Positions 36,016 to 45,314 of a stretch of DNA of 64,000 nucleotides are shown in pieces. The stretch comes from Bacteroidales bacterium F22 (GTDB taxonomy: Bacteria > Bacteroidota > Bacteroidia > Bacteroidales > Bacteroidaceae), in NCBI GenBank assembly GCA_029541985.1, contig CP095414.1, forward strand, positions 2,281,001-2,345,000, given 5' to 3'. Position 1 is the first letter of the stretch, and each line of letters opens with the position of its first letter. A model generated the notes under the pieces. The model saw only the letters and a program-made list of their open reading frames with translations, was not told the DNA's origin and ran no database searches. A program made the position numbers and the translations under genes.

Positions 36016-38640
36016 ATGAAATTATTTATTAATAGAATTGTAAACTTCTTATTTATAGCTAGTCTAGCTATAGGGATAGTTAGTTGTGTCTCTACTGATG
36101 GCACTACTACTACTGTAATTAGTGTTATTGATTCTCCTTTAGCAAATCCTTTGGCTAGTTTATCCCCATCAACCCATTTTAATTGGGAGATGTACAATAA
36201 ACAGATTGTCACATTAGATATAGCCGACCGTTATAGCAATCAATATGATTATGTATTGCAAATATTTGATGAAAAACCATTAACAGGTGTCTCACCCATA
36301 GCCGTAGGTACAGCACGTGGTGATTCTCCTCTGACATGCTCTTTGGATATTAATCAACGGGGTACTTTGTTATATGTTCGTCAGATAGATCCAGCAGGAA
36401 GAATAGAAATATACTCGTTCGTCAAGCCAGTTGCAGATTCTTTTACACTCTCGCTATATAGTGATGCATCGGATGATACATTGATTGAACCAGTATTTAC
36501 TGAGGAGGAACAAGCGATATTAGATGATGAAGACGAAGCGTCTACTCAAGCACTGGCGAGTGGGGATGAAGTATTCACCCAAGCCGTGACGCGAGCAAAT
36601 ACGAATGCAGCAGTCTCTTTCGATGCACCAAGTAAGCCAGACGATTTAGTCAGTGCAACTTCGTATCCTTCTACTGCTACTGAATCATTTCCAGATTCAC
36701 AGTGGGAATTTTCGGGAGATTATGTCATAAAAGAAGGGCAGACGCAGACCTTTGACGGTGATTATACCATTGGTGCTAAGTCAGGATCAACGATTTATGT
36801 AGCTGGTACCCTTGAGTATGGGTCTCTCTTGACGCTGCAGAAGACGACCATATATGTGTTACCTACAGGTAAGATAGTAGGAGGGGATATTCGGATACAA
36901 GGTAAATCTAACCTATACATTGCTAGAGGAGGAACAGCTGAGATGGAGACGATAAATTTATACAATCCGACTCAACTCGTCGTCGATGGTACGGTAGAGG
37001 CAGATAAAATCGATGGTGTGAGTCAGAATAGCATCTTGTATATCGGTTCATCTGGCGTGGTTAACGTAGCTACAGAGGTGGTCAACAACTTCTCTTATAT
37101 CTATCTTGATGCTGATCAAGATGAGGGAATAGGAGCCACGCTGACTTGTGAGAATATCGATTTAAATCTTCACAAAACGGTTTTTGTCGTAAAGAATCTT
37201 GCTCAGTTGAAGGTGTCAGAAACAATTTTTAGTAGGAGTCCCCTTTACAATGAAGGCTATGTCTCTACTAATGATTACGATGCAGGTAAAGTCGGCTTCG
37301 TTTATAATAGTTGTGCGATGATTGTCACTAATGAATTGGTCGACGTGAAAGCATTGTATATGCACAATGCCTCATTGAGTGGTCCTTTTGACGAAGCTTC
37401 TGGAGAACTGACAGCCATCCCTAAAGCTACATTAAAGAATAATTATATTTATCTTTACGATGGAAGTTATATTTATATCAGTGACTTAGACCAAAAGAAA
37501 CTCACCACACAGGGATTTGTGACAGATGGGACTGAAGAAGCTTCTTTAATCAGGTTGGACAAATGTACTAAAGACTCACGTGCTGCCTCTTCACTTTCTG
37601 GAGCAATCAAGCTATGGGCTCCCACTAAATATCAATCCTATTTTGAAATAACTGATGGGGCTTCGGCCTTTAGTGAAGCTCAAGATGTACCTTATACGCT
37701 CGAGACTTGTTCTGGACTTGTCGTAGAGCCGATTCCAGCTGAGCCAGACGAGCCAGAATTTATCAATGGTGAATTGAAAGGACACTATACAGTCAATTTT
37801 GAGGATAAATGGCCACAGTTTGGTGATTATGATTTGAATGATATTGTTTATCATATTGGTTCTGTCACTACTGTGCAGACGCCCACTGGCATAATCAACG
37901 AAGTCACTGTAAATATGGAGTTGTTGGCTGTTGGTGCTACCTTTCATTTGGCACTAGGACTTCAGATACCATCATTAAATGCAAGTGATATCGAATCTGC
38001 TACTGTTAGTTCACTGGGACAAGTAGGGGCTGGTGCAGATGATTTAGGAGCAATGGAACTTGATGGAAGCAAAGACATTGAACAGGCAGGTGCTACAGAC
38101 CCAGTGGTGATTCCTCTCTTCTATGATGCCCATGCTTTCCTTACAGGGATTGTACCTAGTAGTGATTCGCCTCGTACGATGATTGGAACAGGGGGTACAC
38201 CATATACTCCTCGCGAGGTTACTCTACACATTACTTTTGCAGCTGGTGCCAATATCGATGCGAGCAAGTTATCTCTTGACAATTTTGATTTCTTCTTGTA
38301 TCGTCCATCAGATCCTTTTGCTATTGAAGGCAAACGAGTTGAAATTCATCTAATGGACTATCTTCCGACCATCAATGCTATAAATGCGTATATGGGAACG
38401 AGCAATGATGCTTCTGTTCTTGAAAGTGGTAAGACCTACACAAGTGCTGATCACTTTCCATGGGCAATCCGTGTGATGGATAATACCAAGGAAACAACTT
38501 CAGATGAAGAGACGACAGCTGCGCAAGTCCCTTGGGGATGGGTTCTTGAAGGAAAATCAATCAACGTAGCCTATGAAGGATTTGCTGATTGGGTAAATAC
38601 AGGGAGTGATAGTGATACTGGCTGGTCGACAGCGGAGTAA
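36016..38640 (+). CDS. LruC-domain lipoprotein, second of a tandem pair
   Basis: An 874-residue paralogue of the preceding protein, colinear over its whole length: lipobox GIVSC, N-terminal beta domain (SNQYDYVLQ shared), solenoid-like middle, and LruC domain with NFEDKWPQFGDYDLNDIVYH near residue 595. Identity is high in the N-terminal and LruC domains and lower in the middle, suggesting that the middle part diverged for different partners. It carries an extra acidic segment at about residues 155-195 (EEEQAILDDEDEASTQALAS) absent from its sister. Independent transcription is likely, because a terminator precedes it. Confidence 0.8.
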   Translation: MKLFINRIVNFLFIASLAIGIVSCVSTDGTTTTVISVIDSPLANPLASLSPSTHFNWEMYNKQIVTLDIADRYSNQYDYVLQIFDEKPLTGVSPIAVGTARGDSPLTCSLDINQRGTLLYVRQIDPAGRIEIYSFVKPVADSFTLSLYSDASDDTLIEPVFTEEEQAILDDEDEASTQALASGDEVFTQAVTRANTNAAVSFDAPSKPDDLVSATSYPSTATESFPDSQWEFSGDYVIKEGQTQTFDGDYTIGAKSGSTIYVAGTLEYGSLLTLQKTTIYVLPTGKIVGGDIRIQGKSNLYIARGGTAEMETINLYNPTQLVVDGTVEADKIDGVSQNSILYIGSSGVVNVATEVVNNFSYIYLDADQDEGIGATLTCENIDLNLHKTVFVVKNLAQLKVSETIFSRSPLYNEGYVSTNDYDAGKVGFVYNSCAMIVTNELVDVKALYMHNASLSGPFDEASGELTAIPKATLKNNYIYLYDGSYIYISDLDQKKLTTQGFVTDGTEEASLIRLDKCTKDSRAASSLSGAIKLWAPTKYQSYFEITDGASAFSEAQDVPYTLETCSGLVVEPIPAEPDEPEFINGELKGHYTVNFEDKWPQFGDYDLNDIVYHIGSVTTVQTPTGIINEVTVNMELLAVGATFHLALGLQIPSLNASDIESATVSSLGQVGAGADDLGAMELDGSKDIEQAGATDPVVIPLFYDAHAFLTGIVPSSDSPRTMIGTGGTPYTPREVTLHITFAAGANIDASKLSLDNFDFFLYRPSDPFAIEGKRVEIHLMDYLPTINAINAYMGTSNDASVLESGKTYTSADHFPWAIRVMDNTKETTSDEETTAAQVPWGWVLEGKSINVAYEGFADWVNTGSDSDTGWSTAE

Positions 38641-38654
38641 AAAATAAGAAGAAG

Positions 38655-38693
38655 AGTCCTAGATAGTCTTTACCGACTTCTAGGACTTTTTTA
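38655..38693 (+). terminator. Terminator after the second LruC gene
   Basis: AGTCCTAGA (38655-38663) pairs with TCTAGGACT (38679-38687), then a T-run. The stem is nearly the same as that at 35874. Confidence 0.88.
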
Positions 38694-38735
38694 TGCTCAT
38701 ATGGGTACTCTTATTAACTTATATAACGAATTGTC

Positions 38736-38765
38736 TTGCCCCCTTAAAATTAACTTCTATCTTTG
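38736..38765 (+). promoter_or_regulatory. Promoter of the DUF5074 gene
   Basis: TTG (38736-38738) and TATCTTTG (38758-38765) are 19 bp apart, 31 bp before the ATG. Confidence 0.65.
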
Positions 38766-38796
38766 CCCCCCAGTTTTTTATCTTTAATTAAAATGT

Positions 38797-39936
38797 ATGA
38801 GAATTAAGACAATTTTTTTAGTAGCACTTCTTGCCGTAGGATTTGCTTCATGTAGTGATGATGACGATGTACCAAGCAATACAGGAAATTCATCTGAGAT
38901 GGTTACTCAACGTGGTATGTATGTTCTTTCAGAAGGAACTCTTAATCATGGTGATTCACGATTAGCTTATTATAACCTAGCAGACCACACATGGGATTTA
39001 ACTGCATTTATGACGAGTAATGATGATGCAAATCTAGGTGACACCGCCGAAGATTTAATCATATATGGTTCTAAGATGTACATCACGCTCAACGGTACTG
39101 ACCAGGTGAAAGTACTAGATGCTCAATCACGTGAGTTACTTCAAGAAATTACGATAGAGCAAACAAGTGATGCTGCTGTATCTCCACGTTTCATGGTGGG
39201 TGCTAAAGGGCAAGTATATATCTCTACTTGGACTAGAGGCGTCATAGTAATGGATACTTTAGACTATGCTATCAAGAAAGAAATTCCATTATCAGGAGCT
39301 TTCTCAGAAGAAATGGTTCGTATAGATAACAACCTATACGTAGCTAATTCGGGCAATGAAATTACTGATGGCATCGGTGGTCAAGGAACCACAGTATCTG
39401 TTATTTCGTTGGATACTGATACCGAGACTGGAACCATTACAGTGCCTGTAAATCCAAATAAGTTACGCGCTTCTTCAGATAACAAATTATATGTTAGTTC
39501 CTGGGGAGATTTCTATATGACAGATGCTTCTATCAGTGAATTGAATATCAATACACTAGAACTCGTGAAGACATGGGACGATGTTAAGTGTTCTCAGTTT
39601 TGTGTCGCTGGTAACTATCTCTATTGCTATCATTTTAGCTATTTAGATTTTCAGTTCCACTATACACGAATTGACCGAACAACTGGCGAGACATATCCTT
39701 TTATCAGTGAAGATCAAGCTAGTGAGATTGGTTTCAAGTCTCCTTATAGCTTATCAACAGACCCTGAAACTCAGGACTTCTATATTGGTGATGAATCAGG
39801 ATTATTGGTTCATTTCTCTAAAGATGGCGGTTTCATCGATTCATGGAAAGTAAATCCTGAAGGACAAAATGCGATGCGTATTAACCATGTCGTATTTGTA
39901 TCCAAAGAAGTTCCAGCTGAAGAAACGGCTGACTAA
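38797..39936 (+). CDS. DUF5074/YncE-like beta-propeller lipoprotein
   Basis: A 379-residue lipoprotein (lipobox GFASC at about residues 15-19, followed by the acidic SDDDDVPS that often marks surface-exported Bacteroidota lipoproteins). The remainder forms repeated four-stranded blades of a propeller (for example YITLNGTDQVKVLDAQSREL and KLYVSSWGDFYMTD). The family is often found beside TonB-dependent receptors or cell-surface proteins; its ligand is unknown. It has its own promoter and terminator, so it is likely a separate unit from the LruC pair. A cobalamin- or metal-related role reported for some homologues cannot be supported here. Confidence 0.75.
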   Translation: MRIKTIFLVALLAVGFASCSDDDDVPSNTGNSSEMVTQRGMYVLSEGTLNHGDSRLAYYNLADHTWDLTAFMTSNDDANLGDTAEDLIIYGSKMYITLNGTDQVKVLDAQSRELLQEITIEQTSDAAVSPRFMVGAKGQVYISTWTRGVIVMDTLDYAIKKEIPLSGAFSEEMVRIDNNLYVANSGNEITDGIGGQGTTVSVISLDTDTETGTITVPVNPNKLRASSDNKLYVSSWGDFYMTDASISELNINTLELVKTWDDVKCSQFCVAGNYLYCYHFSYLDFQFHYTRIDRTTGETYPFISEDQASEIGFKSPYSLSTDPETQDFYIGDESGLLVHFSKDGGFIDSWKVNPEGQNAMRINHVVFVSKEVPAEETAD

Positions 39937-39962
39937 TAGTAGCGATTCGAATAAAAAATGAG

Positions 39963-39998
39963 CGGGTATTTAGCATGAAAGTGCTAGATACCCGTTTT
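39963..39998 (+). terminator. Terminator after the DUF5074 gene
   Basis: CGGGTATTTAGCA (39963-39975) pairs with TGCTAGATACCCG (39982-39994) with one mismatch, then TTTT. Confidence 0.85.
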
Positions 39999-40479
39999 CT
40001 TTAACCCAAATAGGAACTAGTTGCTTTGTCTCCCTCTTAGTGATTTATTCCTTTTTGGATTGGACTGTTAACGATTAACACAAATACCGATATGAGAGTA
40101 AAGTATACTTGTGTGTTTACTATGGTCAGTTTTCGTGTTCAATCTTTTGAATCTTCGCGTTTAAAAAGTTGAACATGAATTGTTCGATTTTTGATAACTA
40201 AAGTATTCTTCTCTATTTATAGAAAGTCTCAAGGAGGCATCTCTTAGCCTTTTCTCGTCAGTTAAATCTATTGCGATACTCAGATACTCATCGCAAATCA
40301 TATAACAGTCTAATTTGGAGTTCCATTATTTTACTATTGTTAAAACGAATCATGTGTATCTTAATTAAGTGAATTAATGAGATTCCTTTTTATTTCATTT
40401 ATTCTCTTTTTTTTATATCTTTGGGTCCTTACCCTGTCTAACCAAAATAAACACAAATACGTATCCAAAATCAGTACGC
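39999..40479. other. Intergenic stretch, 481 bp
   Basis: No gene is supported here: short frames on both strands lack start signals and family features. Apart from the -7 element at 40416-40423, the only structure noted is a 7-bp inverted repeat TTGCGAT/ATCGCAA (40271-40277 with 40290-40296). There is no T-run after it. Confidence 0.6.
40416..40423 (+). promoter_or_regulatory. -7 element of the DUF418 gene
   Basis: TATCTTTG lies 56 bp before the ATG at 40480; the -33 position is only T-rich. Confidence 0.5.
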
Positions 40480-41646
40480 ATGAAGCATTTTAAAAGAATT
40501 GAAGTCGTCGATGCGCTCCGTGGCATTGCACTTTTTGCTATTGTTATTATCCATTGTTTTGAACACTATAATTTATATCACCTTCCTCAAAACAGCCCTG
40601 AATGGCTTCTTGTTTTGGATAAAGGAGTTTGGAATACCGCTTGGTTTCTATTTGCTGGCAAAGCGTTCTCTACATTTTCTTTCTTGTTTGGTTTAAGTTT
40701 TTTTATTCAGCTAAACAATGCTGAGAAAAGAGGGCTTCCTTTTCGTGCAAGATTTGTATGGAGAATGTTTCTATTGGTTCTTTTCTCGCAATTTCACTCA
40801 CTCTTTTACAATGGAGATATCTTATTATTGTATTCTTGTTTAGGCCTTTTACTTGTAGCTATGTGTCGTTGCTCAACTAAAACAGTTCTTATCGTTGCTA
40901 CGATAATGATAACACAACCTATGGAATGGCTTCGATTGATTTTGAATGCAAACCATATTCCCTTTTTTGACTATGGGCATCATTGGGCCACTTATGCCAA
41001 GCTGGCTAATCCCGTAATGGCCTCAGGAAATATGTGGGAAGTGATTCAATCAAACATAACTTATGGTCAGCTATATGGTAATTTGTGGCAAATAGAACAC
41101 GGTCGCCTTTTTCAGATCGGTGGGTTGTTTCTCTTTGGAATGGTGGCTGGACGAATCAATCTGTTTACCAACACTGAGAAGACTAGAATGTATTGGAGAC
41201 AGTTGATCAAATGGGCCGCTTTATTGTTTATCCCTTTCTACTTTATCAAGAGTTATTATCCCACTTGGGTAAATGGTGATAAAGGATTATTAATGCCTTT
41301 GAATATTGCTATTCCATCTATATCCAATTTCCTTCTTATGGTTGTTCTTGTCGGACTGTTCACCTTGGCCTGGTATCACAAAGGAGATGGCTATAAGTTT
41401 CAACGCATTTTTACATCCTATGGAAGGATGAGTTTGACAAATTATATAACTCAATCCATTATCGGCGTATTCGTTTTTTATGGATTTGGTTTGGGATTAT
41501 ATAAATATACTGGTGCCACAGCATGCCTATTAGTGGCGATTGTTATCTTTTCTGTTCAATGGGGGATGACTAACTATTGGAAGAAGAATCATAGACATGG
41601 CCCATTAGAATGGATTTGGAAGAAACTTACTTGGATTAATTGTTGA
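40480..41646 (+). CDS. DUF418/YeiB-like multi-pass membrane protein
   Basis: A 388-residue inner-membrane protein with about 10 hydrophobic segments. The start RIEVVDALRGIALFAIVIIH is typical of the DUF418/acyltransferase-3-like group, with a helix boundary FAGKAFSTFSFLFGLSFFIQ and a C-terminal DUF418 segment including FTSYGRMSLTNYITQS near residue 310. Biochemical function is not established for the family; acyl transfer or transport has been suggested. Its last 11 bp lie inside the 138-bp repeat that recurs at 48578. A strong hairpin ends the transcript. Confidence 0.85.
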   Translation: MKHFKRIEVVDALRGIALFAIVIIHCFEHYNLYHLPQNSPEWLLVLDKGVWNTAWFLFAGKAFSTFSFLFGLSFFIQLNNAEKRGLPFRARFVWRMFLLVLFSQFHSLFYNGDILLLYSCLGLLLVAMCRCSTKTVLIVATIMITQPMEWLRLILNANHIPFFDYGHHWATYAKLANPVMASGNMWEVIQSNITYGQLYGNLWQIEHGRLFQIGGLFLFGMVAGRINLFTNTEKTRMYWRQLIKWAALLFIPFYFIKSYYPTWVNGDKGLLMPLNIAIPSISNFLLMVVLVGLFTLAWYHKGDGYKFQRIFTSYGRMSLTNYITQSIIGVFVFYGFGLGLYKYTGATACLLVAIVIFSVQWGMTNYWKKNHRHGPLEWIWKKLTWINC

Positions 41647-41773
41647 TTAAATTGTATTTCTTATCCATTTGATATTAAAACAAAGCTTACAAAACGTATT
41701 TCTACTTTATGTTTGCTTTTCTTGGTTGTTTCACCTTAGCTATCGTCTAAACAATTATCTTAACTAGAAAAGT
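41636..41773 (+). repeat. 138-bp direct repeat R, copy 1
   Basis: Identical over all 138 bp to 48578-48715. This copy begins inside the last codons of the DUF418 gene and ends 11 bp before the arm of the downstream hairpin. It has no inverted ends and no credible gene, so it looks like ordinary 3'-flanking DNA that was duplicated. Confidence 0.95.
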
Positions 41774-41784
41774 GACTATTAATG

Positions 41785-41836
41785 AAAAGAATTTCTTTGT
41801 TTGGATTTGAAAGAATCCAAACAAAGAAATTCTTTT
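41785..41836 (+). terminator. Long perfect hairpin terminator after the DUF418 gene
   Basis: A perfect 23-bp stem (41785-41807 with 41814-41836) with loop TGAAAG is followed by TTT. This is the longest inverted repeat I noticed in the window. Confidence 0.88.
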
Positions 41837-41948
41837 TTGTGCCTTCAAATCCTATTCGTAGCATCTTTTCATGGCTCAATAAACGTTATTTGATTGATTT
41901 TCCTTTCTTTTTGATTGATAATTATAGGCTATTCATAAGCTAATAATT

Positions 41949-41956
41949 TACCTTTG
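41949..41956 (+). promoter_or_regulatory. -7 element of the first PUL
   Basis: TACCTTTG lies 97 bp before the SusC ATG at 42054. No -33 TTTG is found, as is common for PULs dependent on an activator. The rest of 41837-42053 is AT-rich leader. Confidence 0.5.
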
Positions 41957-42053
41957 TTCTACCTTGAAGACTTATATTAAATGTTTTTATAAAGAATAAA
42001 CTTAAAAAATGACCTATTAAACAAATCTATTATTGTTAAACCAAACAAAATTT

Positions 42054-45000
42054 ATGTACAAACTAAAAACACTTATTACTAGTATTGTCTTATGTATATC
42101 ATGTATGATGACATATGGGCAGAACAAAATTACCGGACATGTTTCCGATGTGAATAAAGAGCCAATTATTGGTGCAAGTATCTTAGCTAAAGGTACTTCA
42201 TCGGGTACCATTACTGACCTTGATGGTAATTTCTCATTAGAAGTACCTCAAGGTGCTATCCTTCAGATTAGCTATCTTGGCTATATCATGCAGGAAGTTA
42301 CTGTTAAAGGAAAATCATTAACGGTTATCTTACAAGAAGATACCCAAACGCTAGATGAAGTCGTCGTTGTGGGTTTCGGTACACAAAAGAAAGTAAACTT
42401 GACTGGTTCGGTAGGCGTTGCTACGGCAAAAGAACTTGAAGCTCGTCCCGTAGTCAATGCTACTCAAGCTTTACAAGGCTTGGTTCCAGGATTGTTCATC
42501 ACGACCAATACTGGTGAGATGGATAAAGATATGAGTATCAGTATTCGTGGTACAGGTACCATTGGCGCTGGATCTAGTGGTAGTCCATTAATCTTAATTG
42601 ATGGTATGGAGGGTGATATGAATACAGTTAATCCACAAGATATTGAAAACGTATCAGTTCTGAAAGATGCTGCAGCTTCTTCTATCTATGGTTCACGTGC
42701 TCCATTTGGTGTCATTTTGATTACTACAAAAAAAGGGAAATCAGGTAAAACGACTGTAAACTATAACAATAGTTTCCGTATAAGTAGTCCGATTAATATG
42801 CCTAAACAAATGGACTCTTATACTTTTGCAAACTATATTAATTCGGGTTATTCAAATGCTGGATGGGGAACTTTCTTCTCGGATGATACGATGCAAAATA
42901 TGTTAGATTTTCAAGCCGCTGGAAAGACAAATACAGGGGGATTGTTGACTGATGGTACTGTGTGGGGTAAACCTGCTGGTGACCCCTTCTCTACAGGATA
43001 TGCAAATACTGATTGGTACAACGAAATCTATAAAGATAAGAATTTTTCACAAGAGCATAATCTAAGCATGAGCGGGGGAACTGATAAGCTCAATTATTAT
43101 ACTTCATTGGGGTATCTTGATCAGCGTGGTGCTCTTCGTCACGGTAGTGATGGATTGAAACGTTATAACGCGACTGTAAAGATTAATGCTGAACTTGCGT
43201 CATGGGTTGATCTTAGTTATAGTATGCGTTTTACTCGTACTGACAATTATCGTCCTACTAAATTCAACGGTAGTTTGTACGAAAAGATTGGTCGTCAGAC
43301 ATGGCCTAACTTACCTGTGTACGACGAAAATGGCTATTATCACAATAGCAATGCGAATACGCCAGCCATGCAATTGGCTCTTGGAGGAAAGCGTAAAGTA
43401 CAATCTGATAATATGGCTCAACAGATTGCGTTTGTCTTCGAACCAATCAAACAATGGTTGACTCATGTTGAGATAAATTATAATACTTATACCTCAAAGA
43501 TAAAAGAAACCACTTTACCTTATTATAATCATGATGTTGCAGGAAACGTGTTGACAGGTACAGGGTCTTCCAATCTTTATCAAGAAAACCAAAAAGAAAA
43601 TAGGTTCAATCTAAATCTTTTCTCAGAATATTCTCACTCTTTCAATGAAGTTCATAATCTAAAAGTGATGGGTGGATTTCAGGCAGACGAAATGAGCCAA
43701 TCTGCTTTTGATGCTCGTAAATATGGTTTACTGTTATATGACCTTCCTGAATTTGACTTAGCTAGTAGTTTGGGGGGGAATGGCGATGAACGCATACCTG
43801 AAGTAGCTGGAGCTAGTAACGAATGGTCAACTGCTGGCTTTTTTGGACGTATCAATTATGATTACGAAGGTAAATACTTAGTAGAGTTGAATATGCGCTA
43901 TGATGGTACTTCACGTTTTCGTACCCATGACCGTTGGGCATTATATCCTTCTTTCTCATTGGGTTGGAATATTGCTCGTGAAGCTTTTTGGGAACCATTG
44001 CAAGAGACTGTGAATATGTTGAAGCTCCGTGGGTCTTATGGAGAATTGGGTAATCAGAATACCAACGTCTGGTATCCTACTTATCGCACCATGACACTTG
44101 GTTCTGGTAACGGAGCTTGGTTGCAGAATGGGGTGAATCCGAATACTGCACGCATTGGAGATTTAGTGAGTACTGTCTTAACTTGGGAAACTGTACGTTC
44201 TTGGAATGTAGGTGTCGATTATGGATTATTCAACAATCGACTCAAAGGTTCATTTGATTTGTTTACTCGCTATACTGATAATATGGTAGGGCCTGCTCCT
44301 GAATTGCCTAACATATTGGGTATTACGCCACCAAAAACGAACAATAGTGATTTGAAAACTGTTGGTTGGGAACTAGAAATAGGTTGGAATGATAGACTCA
44401 ATAATGGGTTAGGATATGGTGCTAAATTCTTGTTGGCTGATGCTGTGACCACTATCGATAGTTACCCTAGCAATACAACAAATTCAATCTGGTCGTATGT
44501 ATCTGGTCGTGAGATTGGTGAAATATGGGGATATGAAACTGTAGGTATCGCTAAGACACAAGAGGAGATGGATGCCCATCTAGAATCAGTTGGTGGTCAG
44601 GCTTTTGGATCAGAATGGGGTGCTGGTGACATCATGTATAAAGATTTAGATGGTAAACCTGGAATCAACGAGGGGTCTGGTACTCTCGATGACCATGGTG
44701 ATTTGAAAGTAATTGGAAATAATACACCTCGTTATCAGTTTGGTCTAGACTTATCTGCTGATTATAAAGGTTTTGATGTACGGATGTTTTTCCAAGGAGT
44801 GATGAAACGCGATTATATGTACAGCCAATACAGTAATATGTTTTGGGGAGCTGTCGCAAGTGAATGGTGGTCAACAGGATTGAAAGAACATGCTGATTAT
44901 TTCCGCGCTGAAGCTACTGGGCTCAACGGGGAGATTCCTGATAATTTGGATGCTTATTATCCTCGTGTCTTATTTGGATCAGGGAGTAATGGACCAAACA

Positions 45001-45296
45001 AGAATCATAAGTCTCAGACTCGTTATATGCAAGATGCCTCTTATGTTCGTTTGAAGAATTTGCAGATTGGTTATACACTACCTGCCGTTTGGACAAAGCA
45101 TGTAGCTGTCAGTAAAGCCCGTCTCTTCATTTCTGCAGAAAACCTATGGACAGGAACTAAGCTATCTGACCTTTTTGATCCTGAGACACTTGATGGTGGA
45201 AATACAGATAGTGGTGCTAACAATGCAATAAAGAGCAATGGTAATGCCTACCCATTATCTCAAACTTGGTCTTTTGGTCTTAATGTAACCTTTTAA
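42054..45296 (+). CDS. SusC/RagA-like TonB-linked outer membrane protein (PUL 1)
   Basis: A 1080-residue SusC-type transporter. It has a signal peptide (to about MMTYGQ), an N-terminal carboxypeptidase-regulatory-like domain (about 22-100; ITGHVSDVNKEPIIGASILA), the SusC box DEVVVVGFGTQKK, the plug with SIRGTGTIGAGSSGSPLILI, and a 22-strand barrel ending in SFGLNVTF. It imports oligosaccharides captured by the SusD partner encoded 18 bp downstream. The ATG at 42054 is chosen over a TTG at 42033 because it begins the signal peptide directly. No regulator is adjacent. The substrate is inferred only from the GH43-like enzyme in the same locus. Confidence 0.95.
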   Translation: MYKLKTLITSIVLCISCMMTYGQNKITGHVSDVNKEPIIGASILAKGTSSGTITDLDGNFSLEVPQGAILQISYLGYIMQEVTVKGKSLTVILQEDTQTLDEVVVVGFGTQKKVNLTGSVGVATAKELEARPVVNATQALQGLVPGLFITTNTGEMDKDMSISIRGTGTIGAGSSGSPLILIDGMEGDMNTVNPQDIENVSVLKDAAASSIYGSRAPFGVILITTKKGKSGKTTVNYNNSFRISSPINMPKQMDSYTFANYINSGYSNAGWGTFFSDDTMQNMLDFQAAGKTNTGGLLTDGTVWGKPAGDPFSTGYANTDWYNEIYKDKNFSQEHNLSMSGGTDKLNYYTSLGYLDQRGALRHGSDGLKRYNATVKINAELASWVDLSYSMRFTRTDNYRPTKFNGSLYEKIGRQTWPNLPVYDENGYYHNSNANTPAMQLALGGKRKVQSDNMAQQIAFVFEPIKQWLTHVEINYNTYTSKIKETTLPYYNHDVAGNVLTGTGSSNLYQENQKENRFNLNLFSEYSHSFNEVHNLKVMGGFQADEMSQSAFDARKYGLLLYDLPEFDLASSLGGNGDERIPEVAGASNEWSTAGFFGRINYDYEGKYLVELNMRYDGTSRFRTHDRWALYPSFSLGWNIAREAFWEPLQETVNMLKLRGSYGELGNQNTNVWYPTYRTMTLGSGNGAWLQNGVNPNTARIGDLVSTVLTWETVRSWNVGVDYGLFNNRLKGSFDLFTRYTDNMVGPAPELPNILGITPPKTNNSDLKTVGWELEIGWNDRLNNGLGYGAKFLLADAVTTIDSYPSNTTNSIWSYVSGREIGEIWGYETVGIAKTQEEMDAHLESVGGQAFGSEWGAGDIMYKDLDGKPGINEGSGTLDDHGDLKVIGNNTPRYQFGLDLSADYKGFDVRMFFQGVMKRDYMYSQYSNMFWGAVASEWWSTGLKEHADYFRAEATGLNGEIPDNLDAYYPRVLFGSGSNGPNKNHKSQTRYMQDASYVRLKNLQIGYTLPAVWTKHVAVSKARLFISAENLWTGTKLSDLFDPETLDGGNTDSGANNAIKSNGNAYPLSQTWSFGLNVTF

Positions 45297-45314
45297 TTCT
45301 AGATACAAATTGAT

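Noticed and set aside
40271..40296. 7-bp inverted repeat as a terminator or small RNA
   Set aside because: A 12-nt loop, no T-run, and no promoter pairing upstream make either unlikely.
41636..41773. Repeat R as an insertion element
   Set aside because: It has no inverted ends and no transposase, and one copy includes the true end of the DUF418 gene; duplicated flanking DNA fits better.
41785..41836. 23-bp perfect inverted repeat as a possible miniature transposon (MITE)
   Set aside because: Only 6 nt separate the arms, there is a T-run, and no target-site duplication is visible; a terminator explains it.
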